Shown here in pieces: positions 17,819 to 26,530 of a stretch of 64,000 bases of DNA (positions are counted from its first letter, which is position 1; every line of letters starts with the position of its first letter). Source of the stretch: Rheinheimera mangrovi (lineage in GTDB: Bacteria > Pseudomonadota > Gammaproteobacteria > Enterobacterales > Alteromonadaceae); contig NZ_CP034683.1 of NCBI RefSeq assembly GCF_003990335.1, forward strand, positions 1,378,501 to 1,442,500, given 5' to 3'. The notes under the pieces are model-generated. The model had not been told where the DNA came from. It worked only from the letters and a program-made list of their open reading frames with translations, and did not search any database. Position numbers and translations under genes: made by a program.

Positions 17819-19225
17819 ATGTCTATAGTTACTCGTTTCGCGCCAAGCCCTACAGGTTACCTGCACGTTGGTGGCGCCCGCACAGCCTTATACAGCTGGT
17901 TACATGCACGTAAAACCGGCGGTACTTTTATCCTTCGTATTGAAGATACAGATTTAGAACGTTCAACTCAGGAATCTGTGGATGCCATTCTAGAAGGTAT
18001 GGAATGGTTAGGCCTGGATTATGACGACGGCCCTTATTATCAAACCAAACGTTTTGATTTATATAAAGAAGTAGTTGCTCAGCTGCTGGCTGAAGGCAAA
18101 GCTTACAAGTGCTTCTGTACTGTTGAAGAAGTCGATGCAATGCGCGAAGCGCAAATGGCTGCCGGCGAAAAACCAAAATACAACGGTATGTGGCGTGATC
18201 GCACCGACCACCCAACCGACAAGCCTTATACCATTCGTTTTAAAAACCCGCTGGATGGCGTAGTGGTGATTGACGATTTAATCAAAGGCCGCATTGAAAT
18301 TGCCAATGCCGAGCTGGACGATTTAATCATTGCCCGTAGTGACGGCACTCCAACTTATAACCTGACTGTTGTGGTTGATGACTGGAAAATGGGCATCACT
18401 CACGTTATCCGTGGTGATGACCATGTCAACAACACTCCACGTCAGATGAATATTCTGGCCGCTTTAGGCGCAGAACTGCCTAAATACGCGCACGTGCCTA
18501 TGATTTTAGGTGACGATGGCAAACGTCTGTCAAAACGTCATGGTGCTGTTGGCGTCATGCAATACCGTGACAACGGTTTCCTGCCAGAAGCGCTGATCAA
18601 CTATTTAGTGCGTTTAGGCTGGTCTCATGGCGATCAGGAAATTTTCAGCAAAGAAGAACTGGTCCAGCTGTTTGACTTAAGCGACTGTAACCGTGCGCCT
18701 TCGGCCTTTAACACCGACAAGCTTGTTTGGTTAAACCAGCACTACATGAAAACTCTGGCGCCAGAGTACGTAGCTAAACATTTAGCCTGGCATGTGGCCG
18801 ATCAGAAGCTGGATATCAGCACTGGCCCGGCGCTGACAGAGCTGGTAAAAGTGCAGGCTGAGCGGGTGAAAACCTTAAAAGAACTGGTTGAAGTAAGCCG
18901 TTATTTCTACGAAGACTTCAGTGAGTTTGAAGAAAACGCTGCGAAAAAACACTTACGTCCTGTAGCCGCAGAGCCGCTGGTTGCTGTTCAGACCAAACTG
19001 GCTGAGCTGAATGATTGGTCAGTGGAAGCTTTACATCAAGCCATTAACGATGCCGCTGAAAGCTTAGGTTTAGGCATGGGCAAAGTAGGTATGCCTTTAC
19101 GTGTGGCTGTCACAGGTGGTGGTAACTCACCCGCTTTAGACGCAACACTGGCACTGATTGGCAAAGATCGTGTATTAAAGCGCATCAGCATGGCGCTGGA
19201 ATACATCAGCAACAGAGCTGAATAA
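17819..19225 (+). CDS. gltX: Glutamate-tRNA ligase GltX
   Basis: This 468-residue class I synthetase charges tRNA-Glu. The HIGH-type motif is [14 protein letters not shown] near residue 10, and the KMSKS-type motif is KRLSKRHGA near 240. A Cys pair in the CFC segment sits in the catalytic insertion. I chose the ATG at 17819 because the protein then starts [13 protein letters not shown] as in relatives; the open frame continues 21 codons upstream without meaning. It is divergent from the tRNA-Val operon. Confidence 0.97.
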   Translation: MSIVTRFAPSPTGYLHVGGARTALYSWLHARKTGGTFILRIEDTDLERSTQESVDAILEGMEWLGLDYDDGPYYQTKRFDLYKEVVAQLLAEGKAYKCFCTVEEVDAMREAQMAAGEKPKYNGMWRDRTDHPTDKPYTIRFKNPLDGVVVIDDLIKGRIEIANAELDDLIIARSDGTPTYNLTVVVDDWKMGITHVIRGDDHVNNTPRQMNILAALGAELPKYAHVPMILGDDGKRLSKRHGAVGVMQYRDNGFLPEALINYLVRLGWSHGDQEIFSKEELVQLFDLSDCNRAPSAFNTDKLVWLNQHYMKTLAPEYVAKHLAWHVADQKLDISTGPALTELVKVQAERVKTLKELVEVSRYFYEDFSEFEENAAKKHLRPVAAEPLVAVQTKLAELNDWSVEALHQAINDAAESLGLGMGKVGMPLRVAVTGGGNSPALDATLALIGKDRVLKRISMALEYISNRAE

Positions 19226-19231
19226 TCATTC

Positions 19232-19259
19232 GTAGGGGCGGGTCTTGTACCCGCCCGTC
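19232..19259. repeat. REP-like palindrome
   Basis: GTAGGGGCGGGTCTTGTACC plus CGCCCGTC forms a GC-rich inverted repeat directly after gltX. It is the same family as copies at 23402, 31021-32005, 57188 and 63785. Confidence 0.8.
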
Positions 19260-19396
19260 TAAATGGCGCATCGATGTCGAATGGAAAGGGCTGCGCCCCT
19301 TAAATCGCTCGATTCGCGTCAAAATTTGCTTCAGCAAGGCTGCATTCATTTGCAGTTGTCAAAATCATTTTCATTTTATAAGAAGGGTTATACAAC

Positions 19397-20176
19397 ATGC
19401 GTTTAGTAGTCGCATTGTCAGCAGTACTGTTATGTTCCGCAGTCTCTGTTCAGGCACAGGAATTTCAAAAAAAACATGGTGAAGAAGAAACCACTGTTCC
19501 ACCTTGGGGTGGTGACGTAGAAGTAGGGGTAGTGCTGAGTCGTGGTAACACAGAAGCCACAGCTGTACGGACCAATGCTGAATTAAAACACGAGCTGGAG
19601 GATTTCCGTAACAAATACTTTATCCAGACTTTGTTGCAACGAAATACCCAAACCAACAGCGCTACAGGTGAAAAAGAAGATAAAACCACAGGTCAGCGGG
19701 TAGGTGTCACAGCGCAAAGTAACTATAAATTTTTCCGCTCAGACAGCAGCTTGTTCGGTCGTGCCGCTTATTTGAATGACCGTTTTGGTGCCTTCCGTGA
19801 ACAATCCTCTGTAGCAGTGGGTTATGCCAACCGCTTGTACGAAGACGGTCAGAACTACTTAGACTTCGAAACAGGTCCGGGTATGGCGTATGACAGACCA
19901 TCCGAAGGCGAAAGTAACTCAGGTATGATTTGGTACGCTGCGGGTAACTTTGAGTATCACTTCTCAGAAACCAGTAAGTTTAAACAAACGCTGGAATACG
20001 CCATTTCGTTAGATGGTCATAACACCAGTTACACCAGCCGTAGTGCGGTAACAGCGCAAATCAACAATCAGCTGGCTCTGCGTTTAAGCCTGAATATTAA
20101 GTACGACTCAGATGTAGGTGTGGATAAGAAAAGCACTGACTCTGAAACAGCCGCTTCTATCGTTTATTCATTCTAA
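19397..20176 (+). CDS. DUF481 (YdiY-like) outer-membrane protein
   Basis: This 259-residue protein has a clear signal peptide (cleavage near residue 20, VQAQE). It then shows alternating hydrophobic/aromatic beta strands ending in aromatic residues (final SIVYSF), as expected for an outer-membrane beta-barrel of the DUF481 family. The function is unknown; relatives are salt- or acid-induced in enterobacteria. It has its own upstream region and is followed by a triplicated repeat that separates it from convergent serA. Confidence 0.85.
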   Translation: MRLVVALSAVLLCSAVSVQAQEFQKKHGEEETTVPPWGGDVEVGVVLSRGNTEATAVRTNAELKHELEDFRNKYFIQTLLQRNTQTNSATGEKEDKTTGQRVGVTAQSNYKFFRSDSSLFGRAAYLNDRFGAFREQSSVAVGYANRLYEDGQNYLDFETGPGMAYDRPSEGESNSGMIWYAAGNFEYHFSETSKFKQTLEYAISLDGHNTSYTSRSAVTAQINNQLALRLSLNIKYDSDVGVDKKSTDSETAASIVYSF

Positions 20177-20213
20177 AGAAAAAGGGGGTCTGCTCTGATC
20201 CCTTTTGTTGAAC

Positions 20214-20588
20214 AGCCTAAGTAATTGGAGTTGCAGCGCGACGACAAAGGATTGAGACCCCAGGAGCATAGTTGCCTATGCGACTGGGGCGAGAACATGC
20301 AGTCAACAAAGCTGCAGCTTCAAGTACGACGACGGGTATCAGCCTAAGTAATTGGAGTTGCAGCGCGACGACAAAGGATTGAGACCCCAGGAGCATAGTT
20401 GCCTATGCGACTGGGGCGAGAACCTGCAGTCAACAAAGCTGCAGCTTCAAGTACGACGACGGGTATCAGCCTAAGTAATTGGAGTTGCAGCGCGACGACA
20501 AAGGATTGAGACCCCAGGAGCATAGTTGCCTATGCGACTGGGGCGAGAACCTGCAGTCAACAAAGCTGCAGCTTCAAGTACGACGGCT
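20214..20588. repeat. Three tandem copies of the 127-bp TIR element
   Basis: Units start at AGCCTAAGTAATTGGAG at 20214, 20341 and 20468, a period of 127. Each carries the imperfect terminal inverted repeats and the central CCCCAGGAGCATAG...CTATGCGACTGGGG palindrome. Copies differ by only a few bases (for example CATGCAG against CTGCAG), so the amplification looks recent. The array fills the space between convergent DUF481 and serA genes. Confidence 0.9.
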
Positions 20589-20591
20589 GAA

Positions 20592-21818
20592 TTAGTGTAA
20601 GACCCGGGCGCGTAAAGTCCCTGGAATCGCCTTCAACTCATTCAGGGCCAGTTCGTGGTCCAGTGAATCGATGTCGATGACTACATAACCAATTTCTGCA
20701 TTGGTTTGCAGATACTGACCCGAAATGTTGATGCCGTGTTTAGCAAAGGCTTCGTTGATTTTGGTCAGCATACCTGGTTGGTTTTTGTGGATATGCAGTA
20801 AACGTGAGCGGCCTCTGTGTTCTGGCAAGGAGACTTCAGGGAAATTCACCGCTGACAAGGTAGAACCGTTGTCACTGTATTTCACCATCTTACCAGCTAC
20901 TTCAAAGCCGATATTTTCCTGCGCTTCCTGCGTAGAACCACCAATATGTGGCGTCAGGATCACATTGTCGAATTCGCGCAGCGGCGATACAAACTCTTCA
21001 TCATTGCTGGTCGGTTCCACCGGGAATACGTCAATGGCAGCACCGGCCAGTTTTTTCGCTTTCATCACTGCAGCTAATGCATCGATGTCGACCACAGTGC
21101 CGCGTGAAGCGTTGATCAGAATGCTGCCTTGTTTCATCAAGTCCAGTTCAGCTTCGCCGATCATATTTTTCGTCTGAGCTGTTTCAGGCACATGCAAAGT
21201 CACCACATCTGAAGTTTTCAGCAAAGTGCCAAAATCGACTTGTGTGGCATTACCTAATACCAGCTTGTCTTCGATATCGTAAAACTGCACACGCATACCG
21301 ATGTTTTCCGCCATGATGCTCAGCTGAGTACCGATATGGCCGTAACCAATAATGCCTAAGGTTTTACCACGGGCTTCAAACGACTGAGTTGCAGTTTTTT
21401 GCCAGACACCGCGGTGCGCCGCCGCATTACGCTCCGGAATACCACGCAGCAGCATAATGATTTGGCCTAACACCAGTTCAGCCACAGAGCGGGTATTGGA
21501 AAACGGCGCGTTGAATACCGGAATACCACGCATCAACGCAGCGTCTAAATCCACCTGATTGGTACCAATACAGAAGCAACCAACCGCAGCTAGTTTAGAG
21601 GCTGCGTCCAGCACTTTTTCGGTCAGTTGGGTGCGTGAACGAATACCAATAAAATGCACGTCACGGATTTTTTCAATCAGTTCAGCTTCATCCAAAGAGG
21701 TCTTCAGATACTCAATGTTGCTGTAGCCTTGATTCTTAAAGCTCTGCACCGCACTTTGGTGCAAACCTTCCAGTAACAGGATCTTGATCTTGTCTTTGGG
21801 CAGCGAAAATTTTTCCAT
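20592..21818 (-). CDS. serA: D-3-phosphoglycerate dehydrogenase SerA
   Basis: This 408-residue enzyme starts serine synthesis by oxidising 3-phosphoglycerate with NAD+. The Rossmann motif GYGHIGTQLS lies near residue 160, the catalytic Arg/Glu/His set is in NASRGTVVD and LTPHIGGST, and a C-terminal ACT domain (about 335-408) gives serine feedback control. Length and order match the short gammaproteobacterial SerA. It is in a same-strand run with rpiA and the cyclo-ligase gene, but a repeat lies between it and rpiA. Confidence 0.97.
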   Translation of the reverse strand: MEKFSLPKDKIKILLLEGLHQSAVQSFKNQGYSNIEYLKTSLDEAELIEKIRDVHFIGIRSRTQLTEKVLDAASKLAAVGCFCIGTNQVDLDAALMRGIPVFNAPFSNTRSVAELVLGQIIMLLRGIPERNAAAHRGVWQKTATQSFEARGKTLGIIGYGHIGTQLSIMAENIGMRVQFYDIEDKLVLGNATQVDFGTLLKTSDVVTLHVPETAQTKNMIGEAELDLMKQGSILINASRGTVVDIDALAAVMKAKKLAGAAIDVFPVEPTSNDEEFVSPLREFDNVILTPHIGGSTQEAQENIGFEVAGKMVKYSDNGSTLSAVNFPEVSLPEHRGRSRLLHIHKNQPGMLTKINEAFAKHGINISGQYLQTNAEIGYVVIDIDSLDHELALNELKAIPGTLRARVLH

Positions 21819-21867
21819 TTTACTTCTCTTTAACTTGTTGCAATTTAAATTCGATTCATTTCATCCC

Positions 21868-21957
21868 AGCTCTAAGTAATTGGAGTTGCAGCGCTACGAG
21901 TAGGGGCTGGGTTTATCCCTGCCCGTTTTTTCTGCTGCGGCTTCAAGTACGACGAGC
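21868..21957. repeat. TIR element with REP core (hybrid copy)
   Basis: The outer ends are those of the 127-bp element (CTAAGTAATTGGAGTTGCAGC and GCGGCTTCAAGTACGAC). The middle is instead a REP-like GTAGGGGCTGGG...CCCTGCCCG palindrome. The element has AGCTC on the left and GAGCT on the right. It lies between rpiA and serA. Confidence 0.8.
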
Positions 21958-22614
21958 TCAGTTTAAGATTTTTGTGCCTTCGGCAGTACCGACCAGAACT
22001 ATATCTGCCGCGCGACGGGCAAAAATACCGTTTGTTACTACGCCGACCAGGTTGTTTATTTGTTGTTCTAATTCTTCTGGCTTAGCAATGCTAAGGCCAT
22101 GCACATCTAAAATAATATTGCCGTTGTCTGTCACTACATTTTCACGCCAGACGGGGCGACCACCTAATTTTTCCAGCTCACGAGTGACATAAGCACGGGC
22201 CATAGGGATCACTTCAACAGGTAAAGGAAATTTGCCGAGTACATTCACTTGTTTGGTTTGATCAACAATACAAACAAACTTTTCAGCCACAGCTGCGACA
22301 ATTTTTTCGCGGGTAAGCGCTGCGCCACCGCCTTTAATCATATGGTTTTGCGGGTTAATTTCGTCAGCACCATCGACGTACACCCCAAAACTTTCCACAT
22401 CGTTTAAGTCCAGCACTGTAATACCTAAAGCACGCATTTTTTCAGTGGATTGCACTGAACTGGACACTGCACCTTTGATCTGATCTTTGATAGTGGCCAG
22501 CGCGTCAATAAAGTGATTGACAGTTGAGCCAGTGCCCACACCGACAATAGTCTGAGGCGCTACATAATCCAATGCTGCCCAGGCGGCATTTTTTTTCATC
22601 TGATCTTGAGTCAT
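21958..22614 (-). CDS. rpiA: Ribose-5-phosphate isomerase A
   Basis: This 218-residue enzyme interconverts ribose-5-phosphate and ribulose-5-phosphate in the pentose phosphate pathway. The conserved [15 protein letters not shown] and [11 protein letters not shown] motifs are present. I chose the ATG at 22614 ([12 protein letters not shown]), which matches the usual start and length. An in-frame GTG nine codons upstream is possible. Confidence 0.96.
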   Translation of the reverse strand: MTQDQMKKNAAWAALDYVAPQTIVGVGTGSTVNHFIDALATIKDQIKGAVSSSVQSTEKMRALGITVLDLNDVESFGVYVDGADEINPQNHMIKGGGAALTREKIVAAVAEKFVCIVDQTKQVNVLGKFPLPVEVIPMARAYVTRELEKLGGRPVWRENVVTDNGNIILDVHGLSIAKPEELEQQINNLVGVVTNGIFARRAADIVLVGTAEGTKILN

Positions 22615-22730
22615 AGGTCTACCGGAAAGTTTTTGAGCCACGTTTAGCCATACAGATGGATAGTAGCCGAAAAGGGGGATCGGGCAAAAGGGGCAAAAGG
22701 TAAAAGAGCGGAAAGAATTTCAGTTTTTAC

Positions 22731-23321
22731 TTATTGTTCACTAAAAGTACAAAAACGGCTGGGAGTACAGATAGCCGGAAGCGGAATGTCCCAGGCTTCG
22801 ACTGGCACTGTTTCGACGTGCTGGCAATCATGAGCTAAGCCAATCAGTTGCGGCTTTCTGGCAGTAGAATCCAGTTGGCTTAAGGTTCTGTCATAAAAAC
22901 CGCCGCCCATGCCCAAACGTTGACCTTGAGAGTCAAAAGCAACCAAAGGTGTAAACATCAGATCCAGTTGGCTGACAGGGCGTAACAAGCTGCAATTGAG
23001 CTCTGGTTCGCCTATGCCAAACTGATTGGGAGTTAGTAAAGTATCCGGAGTATAAAGCTGAAACACCAGATAACCAGGTACGACAGGATGCAGTAACGGC
23101 AGGTATAAGCTTTTGCCTTGTTGCCATAAAGCCTGAATAAGCGGAGTTGTATCCAGTTCACCATCATTGGTCAGGTATAAAGCGATGTGCTGAGCTTGTT
23201 GTACTTCAGGCCGGGGCAATAGCTGCTGCACTAAATCCAGACTGGCCTGGTGCTGCTGTTCTGTGGATAAAGACCGGCGCAAAGCACGAATATGGCTGCG
23301 AAGCTGTTGGCGTGAAGTCAA
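22731..23321 (-). CDS. 5-formyltetrahydrofolate cyclo-ligase
   Basis: This is a YgfA/MTHFS-family enzyme of about 196 residues that converts 5-formyl-THF to 5,10-methenyl-THF. The nucleotide-binding GMGGGFYDRTL motif is near residue 150. The N-terminus is uncertain: the conserved part begins at SRQQLRSHIRALRR, and a TTG at 23321 with CAGG upstream is the most likely start. The open frame extends 42 codons further upstream into repeat sequence and should not be used. It lies downstream of 6S RNA, the order known from enterobacteria (ssrS-ygfA), here separated by about 660 bases of repeats. Confidence 0.88.
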   Translation of the reverse strand: MTSRQQLRSHIRALRRSLSTEQQHQASLDLVQQLLPRPEVQQAQHIALYLTNDGELDTTPLIQALWQQGKSLYLPLLHPVVPGYLVFQLYTPDTLLTPNQFGIGEPELNCSLLRPVSQLDLMFTPLVAFDSQGQRLGMGGGFYDRTLSQLDSTARKPQLIGLAHDCQHVETVPVEAWDIPLPAICTPSRFCTFSEQ

Positions 23322-23401
23322 AACAGTAAACCTGAAAATCAAAGATAAGCGGACTATAAAACAGAAAGGGTTAGCTGCAAAGGTTTTGAATTTTAAACGG
23401 A

Positions 23402-23826
23402 CGGGTACAAGACCCGCCCCTACAATATGGTCATGGTTTTTAAACAATACCCGTCTGGGTTTTGGCGTTCGGATCTGCGTGCGGGGACAAACCCTGCGCT
23501 TGGGAAACCTTGTTGGCTAGGTGATTTATTGTAGGGGCGACCTTTATGGTCGCCCGTGGTTGTCATCCAATACTTGTTGTCGTATTTGATGCCGCTTTCG
23601 GGCGGGTACAAGACCCGCCCCTACAATGTGGTCATGGTTTTTAAACAATACCCGTCTGGTGTTTGGCGTTCTGATCTGTTTGCGGGGACAACCCCTGCGT
23701 CTGGGGAACCTTGTTGGCTAGGTGATTTATTGTAGGGGCGACCTTTATGGTCGCCCGTGGTTGTCATCCAATACTTGTTGTCGTATTTGATGCCGTTTTC
23801 GGGCGGGTACAAGACCCGCCCCTACA
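23402..23826. repeat. 201-bp direct repeats bounded by REP palindromes
   Basis: Two near-identical 201-bp units (starting 23402 and 23603) and the first part of a third (23804) each contain an inverted CGGGTACAAGACCCGCCCC palindrome and a second TGTAGGGGCGACC...GGTCGCCC palindrome. The open frames seen here on the minus strand repeat with the unit and are not genes. Confidence 0.85.
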
Positions 23827-23846
23827 ATTTATATCCAGAATGAATC

Positions 23847-23981
23847 TAAAGTTGGGCAAGGAATTTGATTTGCAGCGTGATGAGTATTTGTAGTGGCGAG
23901 GCTTGCCTCGTCCGTCGGGTGTTTAAATCAATGCGTGGGAATGGAGAGAAAATGACAAAGCTGCGGCTTCAAGTACGAAGG
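23847..23981. repeat. TIR element, divergent hybrid copy
   Basis: Ends resemble GGAATTTGATTTGCAGCG and GCTGCGGCTTCAAGTACGA of the 127-bp family. The centre is a TTTGTAGTGGCGAGGC...GCCTCGTC palindrome. It stops about six bases from the predicted 3' end of 6S RNA. Confidence 0.65.
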
Positions 23982-23987
23982 ATAAAA

Positions 23988-24171
23988 GGTTCTCCGAATT
24001 GCCGTGTCAAGTATCAGCCCTTGAACCTAAGGTTCAAGGCGGGAGTCAGTTTGTCACCGTAGGCTTCTCGGTACGAGCCGAGCCTGCACAAAAGCAACAA
24101 GAAGGAGCCCCTAAAGTAAAACAATTATCGGCTCAGGGACATCTACCTAATCACTGACAACTCAGAGAACG
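23988..24171 (-). ncRNA. ssrS: 6S RNA (RNA polymerase regulator)
   Basis: The minus strand has the ordered landmarks of 6S RNA. These are a 5' closing strand with CTCTGAG, GTCCCTGAGCCGATAAT, GGGGCTCC, the central-stem GCTCGGCTCGTACCGAGAAGC, the long apical CCTTGAACCTTAGGTTCAAGG hairpin and a 3' closing strand CGGAGAA. The length is about 184 nt. 6S RNA mimics an open promoter and sequesters sigma70-RNA polymerase in stationary phase. Its place between zapA and the cyclo-ligase gene is the conserved one. Exact ends are estimated from the closing stem. Confidence 0.93.
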
Positions 24172-24197
24172 CCGTAAGTATAACACCAGCTTTTTGA

Positions 24198-24539
24198 TTA
24201 TTCCGCCTTCTTTTTTACTTCTACGAGCTCATTGCACAAATTTAGCGCAATCATCAGTAAAACATCCTCATTCATGTGCACACCTGGTTTGAATTTTGTA
24301 CTGGCAACCCTTTGTTCTAATTCATCAATGGCATCTTGTAGCCGTTGTTCTTCGCCCAAAGGGCAGGACACTTTGAGTACCCGGCCTAAAACAGAGATGG
24401 TCAGTTGCTTAGGTTTTGTACTGGCTACAGGTTTGGAGACAGGTTTTTTCACCACGGCTTCAGCTGGTGGAGGGTCAACAGGGCGAAATTTACGTAAATG
24501 CATGATTGATACCTCTGGGCCTGCGATTGGGGCGTCCAT
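24198..24539 (-). CDS. zapA: Cell division protein ZapA
   Basis: This is a ZapA-family FtsZ-ring stabiliser of up to 113 residues. The conserved domain begins at about residue 45 (LTISVLGRVLKVSCP), followed by the helix DAIDELEQRV and LLMIALNLCNELVEVKKK. The long C-terminal coiled coil of E. coli ZapA is missing, as in many relatives. The first ~40 residues are Pro/Ala/Val/Lys-rich. A start at the internal ATG (MHLRKFRP, codon 13) is also possible. It is divergent from ygfB. Confidence 0.88.
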   Translation of the reverse strand: MDAPIAGPEVSIMHLRKFRPVDPPPAEAVVKKPVSKPVASTKPKQLTISVLGRVLKVSCPLGEEQRLQDAIDELEQRVASTKFKPGVHMNEDVLLMIALNLCNELVEVKKKAE

Positions 24540-24607
24540 CTGTTGGCGGGTAGAACCAGCAAATGGTAGGATAGCTGCCTTGAAAAGTCGCTTGGGCCGA
24601 AAAAATT

Positions 24608-25189
24608 ATGACGACAGAATCTTTTAAATCTTACGATCACTGGACCAGTTTGCTGGATCAATCTTACCTGATGGCGTCGGCCGCCGAAGTACATGGCTTG
24701 ATCGCAGGCTTACTAAGTGCCGGTGTGAGCGCAGAACCGGCGAAGATTTTACCAGTTCTGCATGACTTCTTAAATGACGGGCAAGCCTTATCTGCCCCTG
24801 TTAAAGCAGATATTTCCGACTTAATTATGCAAACGTCCGAATCTTTGGCACAGACCGACTATTCCTTTGCATTATTGCTGCCAGGTGACGACGATTCCTT
24901 GCCTGAACGCCTTGAAGCTATGGTCGAATGGACCCAGTCTTTTTTAGTGGGTTTTGCCATTCAACAGAACGATTTATCGCTTTGTTCAGCCGATGTGAAA
25001 GACGCAATAGAAGAACTGACCGAAATCACCAAAATTGACGTATTTGCTATAGACGACAACAGCGCAGAAAGTAACGAAGAGTCCTACTTCCTGGTGCTGG
25101 AGCATATTCGTTTACTGGTGCTGACTTGCTTTAACGAAGTAGGGCTGAAATTCAGCAAAAACGACGTTCAGAATAAAACTTTGCATTAA
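24608..25189 (+). CDS. ygfB: YgfB/UPF0149 family protein
   Basis: This 193-residue acidic, helical protein has the YgfB pattern: SAAEVHGLIAGLLSAG near residue 25, LPGDDDSLPERLEAMVEW near 95, and FLVGFAI. The molecular role is not established. It is the first gene of the ygfB-pepP-ubiH-ubiI run, conserved in gammaproteobacteria, and starts 68 bases from divergent zapA. Confidence 0.94.
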   Translation: MTTESFKSYDHWTSLLDQSYLMASAAEVHGLIAGLLSAGVSAEPAKILPVLHDFLNDGQALSAPVKADISDLIMQTSESLAQTDYSFALLLPGDDDSLPERLEAMVEWTQSFLVGFAIQQNDLSLCSADVKDAIEELTEITKIDVFAIDDNSAESNEESYFLVLEHIRLLVLTCFNEVGLKFSKNDVQNKTLH

Positions 25190-25201
25190 GAGTCTTTGGC
25201 A

Positions 25202-26515
25202 ATGAATTTGAGTATCCATCAAAACAGACGTGAGCGCTTGCTTACATCAGTACCTAACAACAGCGTAGTTTTAGTACCAGCTGCTGTGGAGTTAACCCGC
25301 AGCCGCGACACTGAATACCCTTTTCGTCAGGACAGCGACTTCTTTTATCTGACGGGTTTTAATGAACCTGACGCGCTTTTGATCCTGAGCAAAGATAATT
25401 CCGGCAACACTGCTAGTCTGTTGCTGTGCCGGCCGAAAGACCAGCTGGCTGAGGTCTGGCAAGGTCGTCGTTTAGGGCCGGAGCAAGCCAAAGCCGCATT
25501 GGGTTTAGATGCGTTGCCTATTGTAGAGCTGGATAACGAACTACTTAAAGCATTGAACCAAAAAACTACGCTTTGGTATGCGCAGGGTACTTATGCTGAA
25601 TTTGACGCCAAAGTTGCAGCCACTTTAGCCACCTTAAGGCTTTATCCTAAGCGTGGTTACGTAGCACCTACAGTGCAACAGGATCTACGGCCTGTGACGG
25701 CTGAAATGCGCTTGTTTAAAGATGAAGAGGAAATTCATCAAATGCGCCAGGCCGGTTATATCAGTGCCAAAGCGCATAAAAGAGCCATGCAAGCCGCTAA
25801 AGCCGGTGTGTGGGAATATCAGCTCGAAGCCCATATTCTGCATGAGTTTGCCATGCATGGTGCCCGCCATCCGGGCTACAACTGCATAGTAGGAGCTGGT
25901 GAAAACGGCTGTATTTTGCATTACACCGATAACAGCAGTCAGCTGAAAGACGGTGATTTAGTGCTGATTGATGCAGGTAGCGAGTACCAGGGCTATACGG
26001 CGGATATTACCCGTACTTTCCCGGCCAGTGGCAAATTCAGCCCGGAACAGGCCGCTGTGTATCAGGTGGTGTTAAATGCTCAGTACGCTGCTTGTGCTCA
26101 GGTTAAACCTGGCAACAAATTTAAAGATGCGCTGGACGCTGCGTGTTTAGAACTGACTAAAGGCTTATTGGATTTAGGTATTTTGCAAGGCGAGCTGGAA
26201 CAGCTTTTGAAAGACAATGCCTGCAAAGCCTATTTTATCCATGGTTTAGGCCATTGGCTGGGGCTGGATGTGCATGATGTTGGTGCTTACAAACTTGCTG
26301 GCGAAGAGCGGCCTTTTGCACCTGGCATGATTTTAACCATAGAACCGGGTTTATATATCCCAACAGGCTCGCCTTGTGATTCTAAGTGGTGGGGTCTGGC
26401 GGTACGGATTGAAGACAATTTGCTGGTAACAGCTGAAGGCCATGACAACCTGACCGACTTAGTGCCAAAAGAGATCGCCGAAATTGAAGCCTTAATGGCG
26501 CAAAGCCACAGCTAA
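25202..26515 (+). CDS. pepP: Xaa-Pro aminopeptidase PepP
   Basis: This 437-residue M24B metallopeptidase removes N-terminal residues before proline. An N-terminal creatinase-like domain (about 1-170) precedes the pita-bread catalytic domain with metal ligands in IDAGSEYQGYTADITRTF, HGLGHWLGLDVHD and the C-terminal glutamates (IEPGLY, VRIEDN). The ATG at 25202 is preferred over a TTG two codons earlier. It is 12 bases after ygfB. Confidence 0.96.
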   Translation: MNLSIHQNRRERLLTSVPNNSVVLVPAAVELTRSRDTEYPFRQDSDFFYLTGFNEPDALLILSKDNSGNTASLLLCRPKDQLAEVWQGRRLGPEQAKAALGLDALPIVELDNELLKALNQKTTLWYAQGTYAEFDAKVAATLATLRLYPKRGYVAPTVQQDLRPVTAEMRLFKDEEEIHQMRQAGYISAKAHKRAMQAAKAGVWEYQLEAHILHEFAMHGARHPGYNCIVGAGENGCILHYTDNSSQLKDGDLVLIDAGSEYQGYTADITRTFPASGKFSPEQAAVYQVVLNAQYAACAQVKPGNKFKDALDAACLELTKGLLDLGILQGELEQLLKDNACKAYFIHGLGHWLGLDVHDVGAYKLAGEERPFAPGMILTIEPGLYIPTGSPCDSKWWGLAVRIEDNLLVTAEGHDNLTDLVPKEIAEIEALMAQSHS

Positions 26516-26530
26516 ACACAGGATGAATTG

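Noticed and set aside
23420..23812. Two similar 63-codon frames starting MYPP
   Set aside because: They repeat exactly with the 201-bp repeat and contain REP palindromes.
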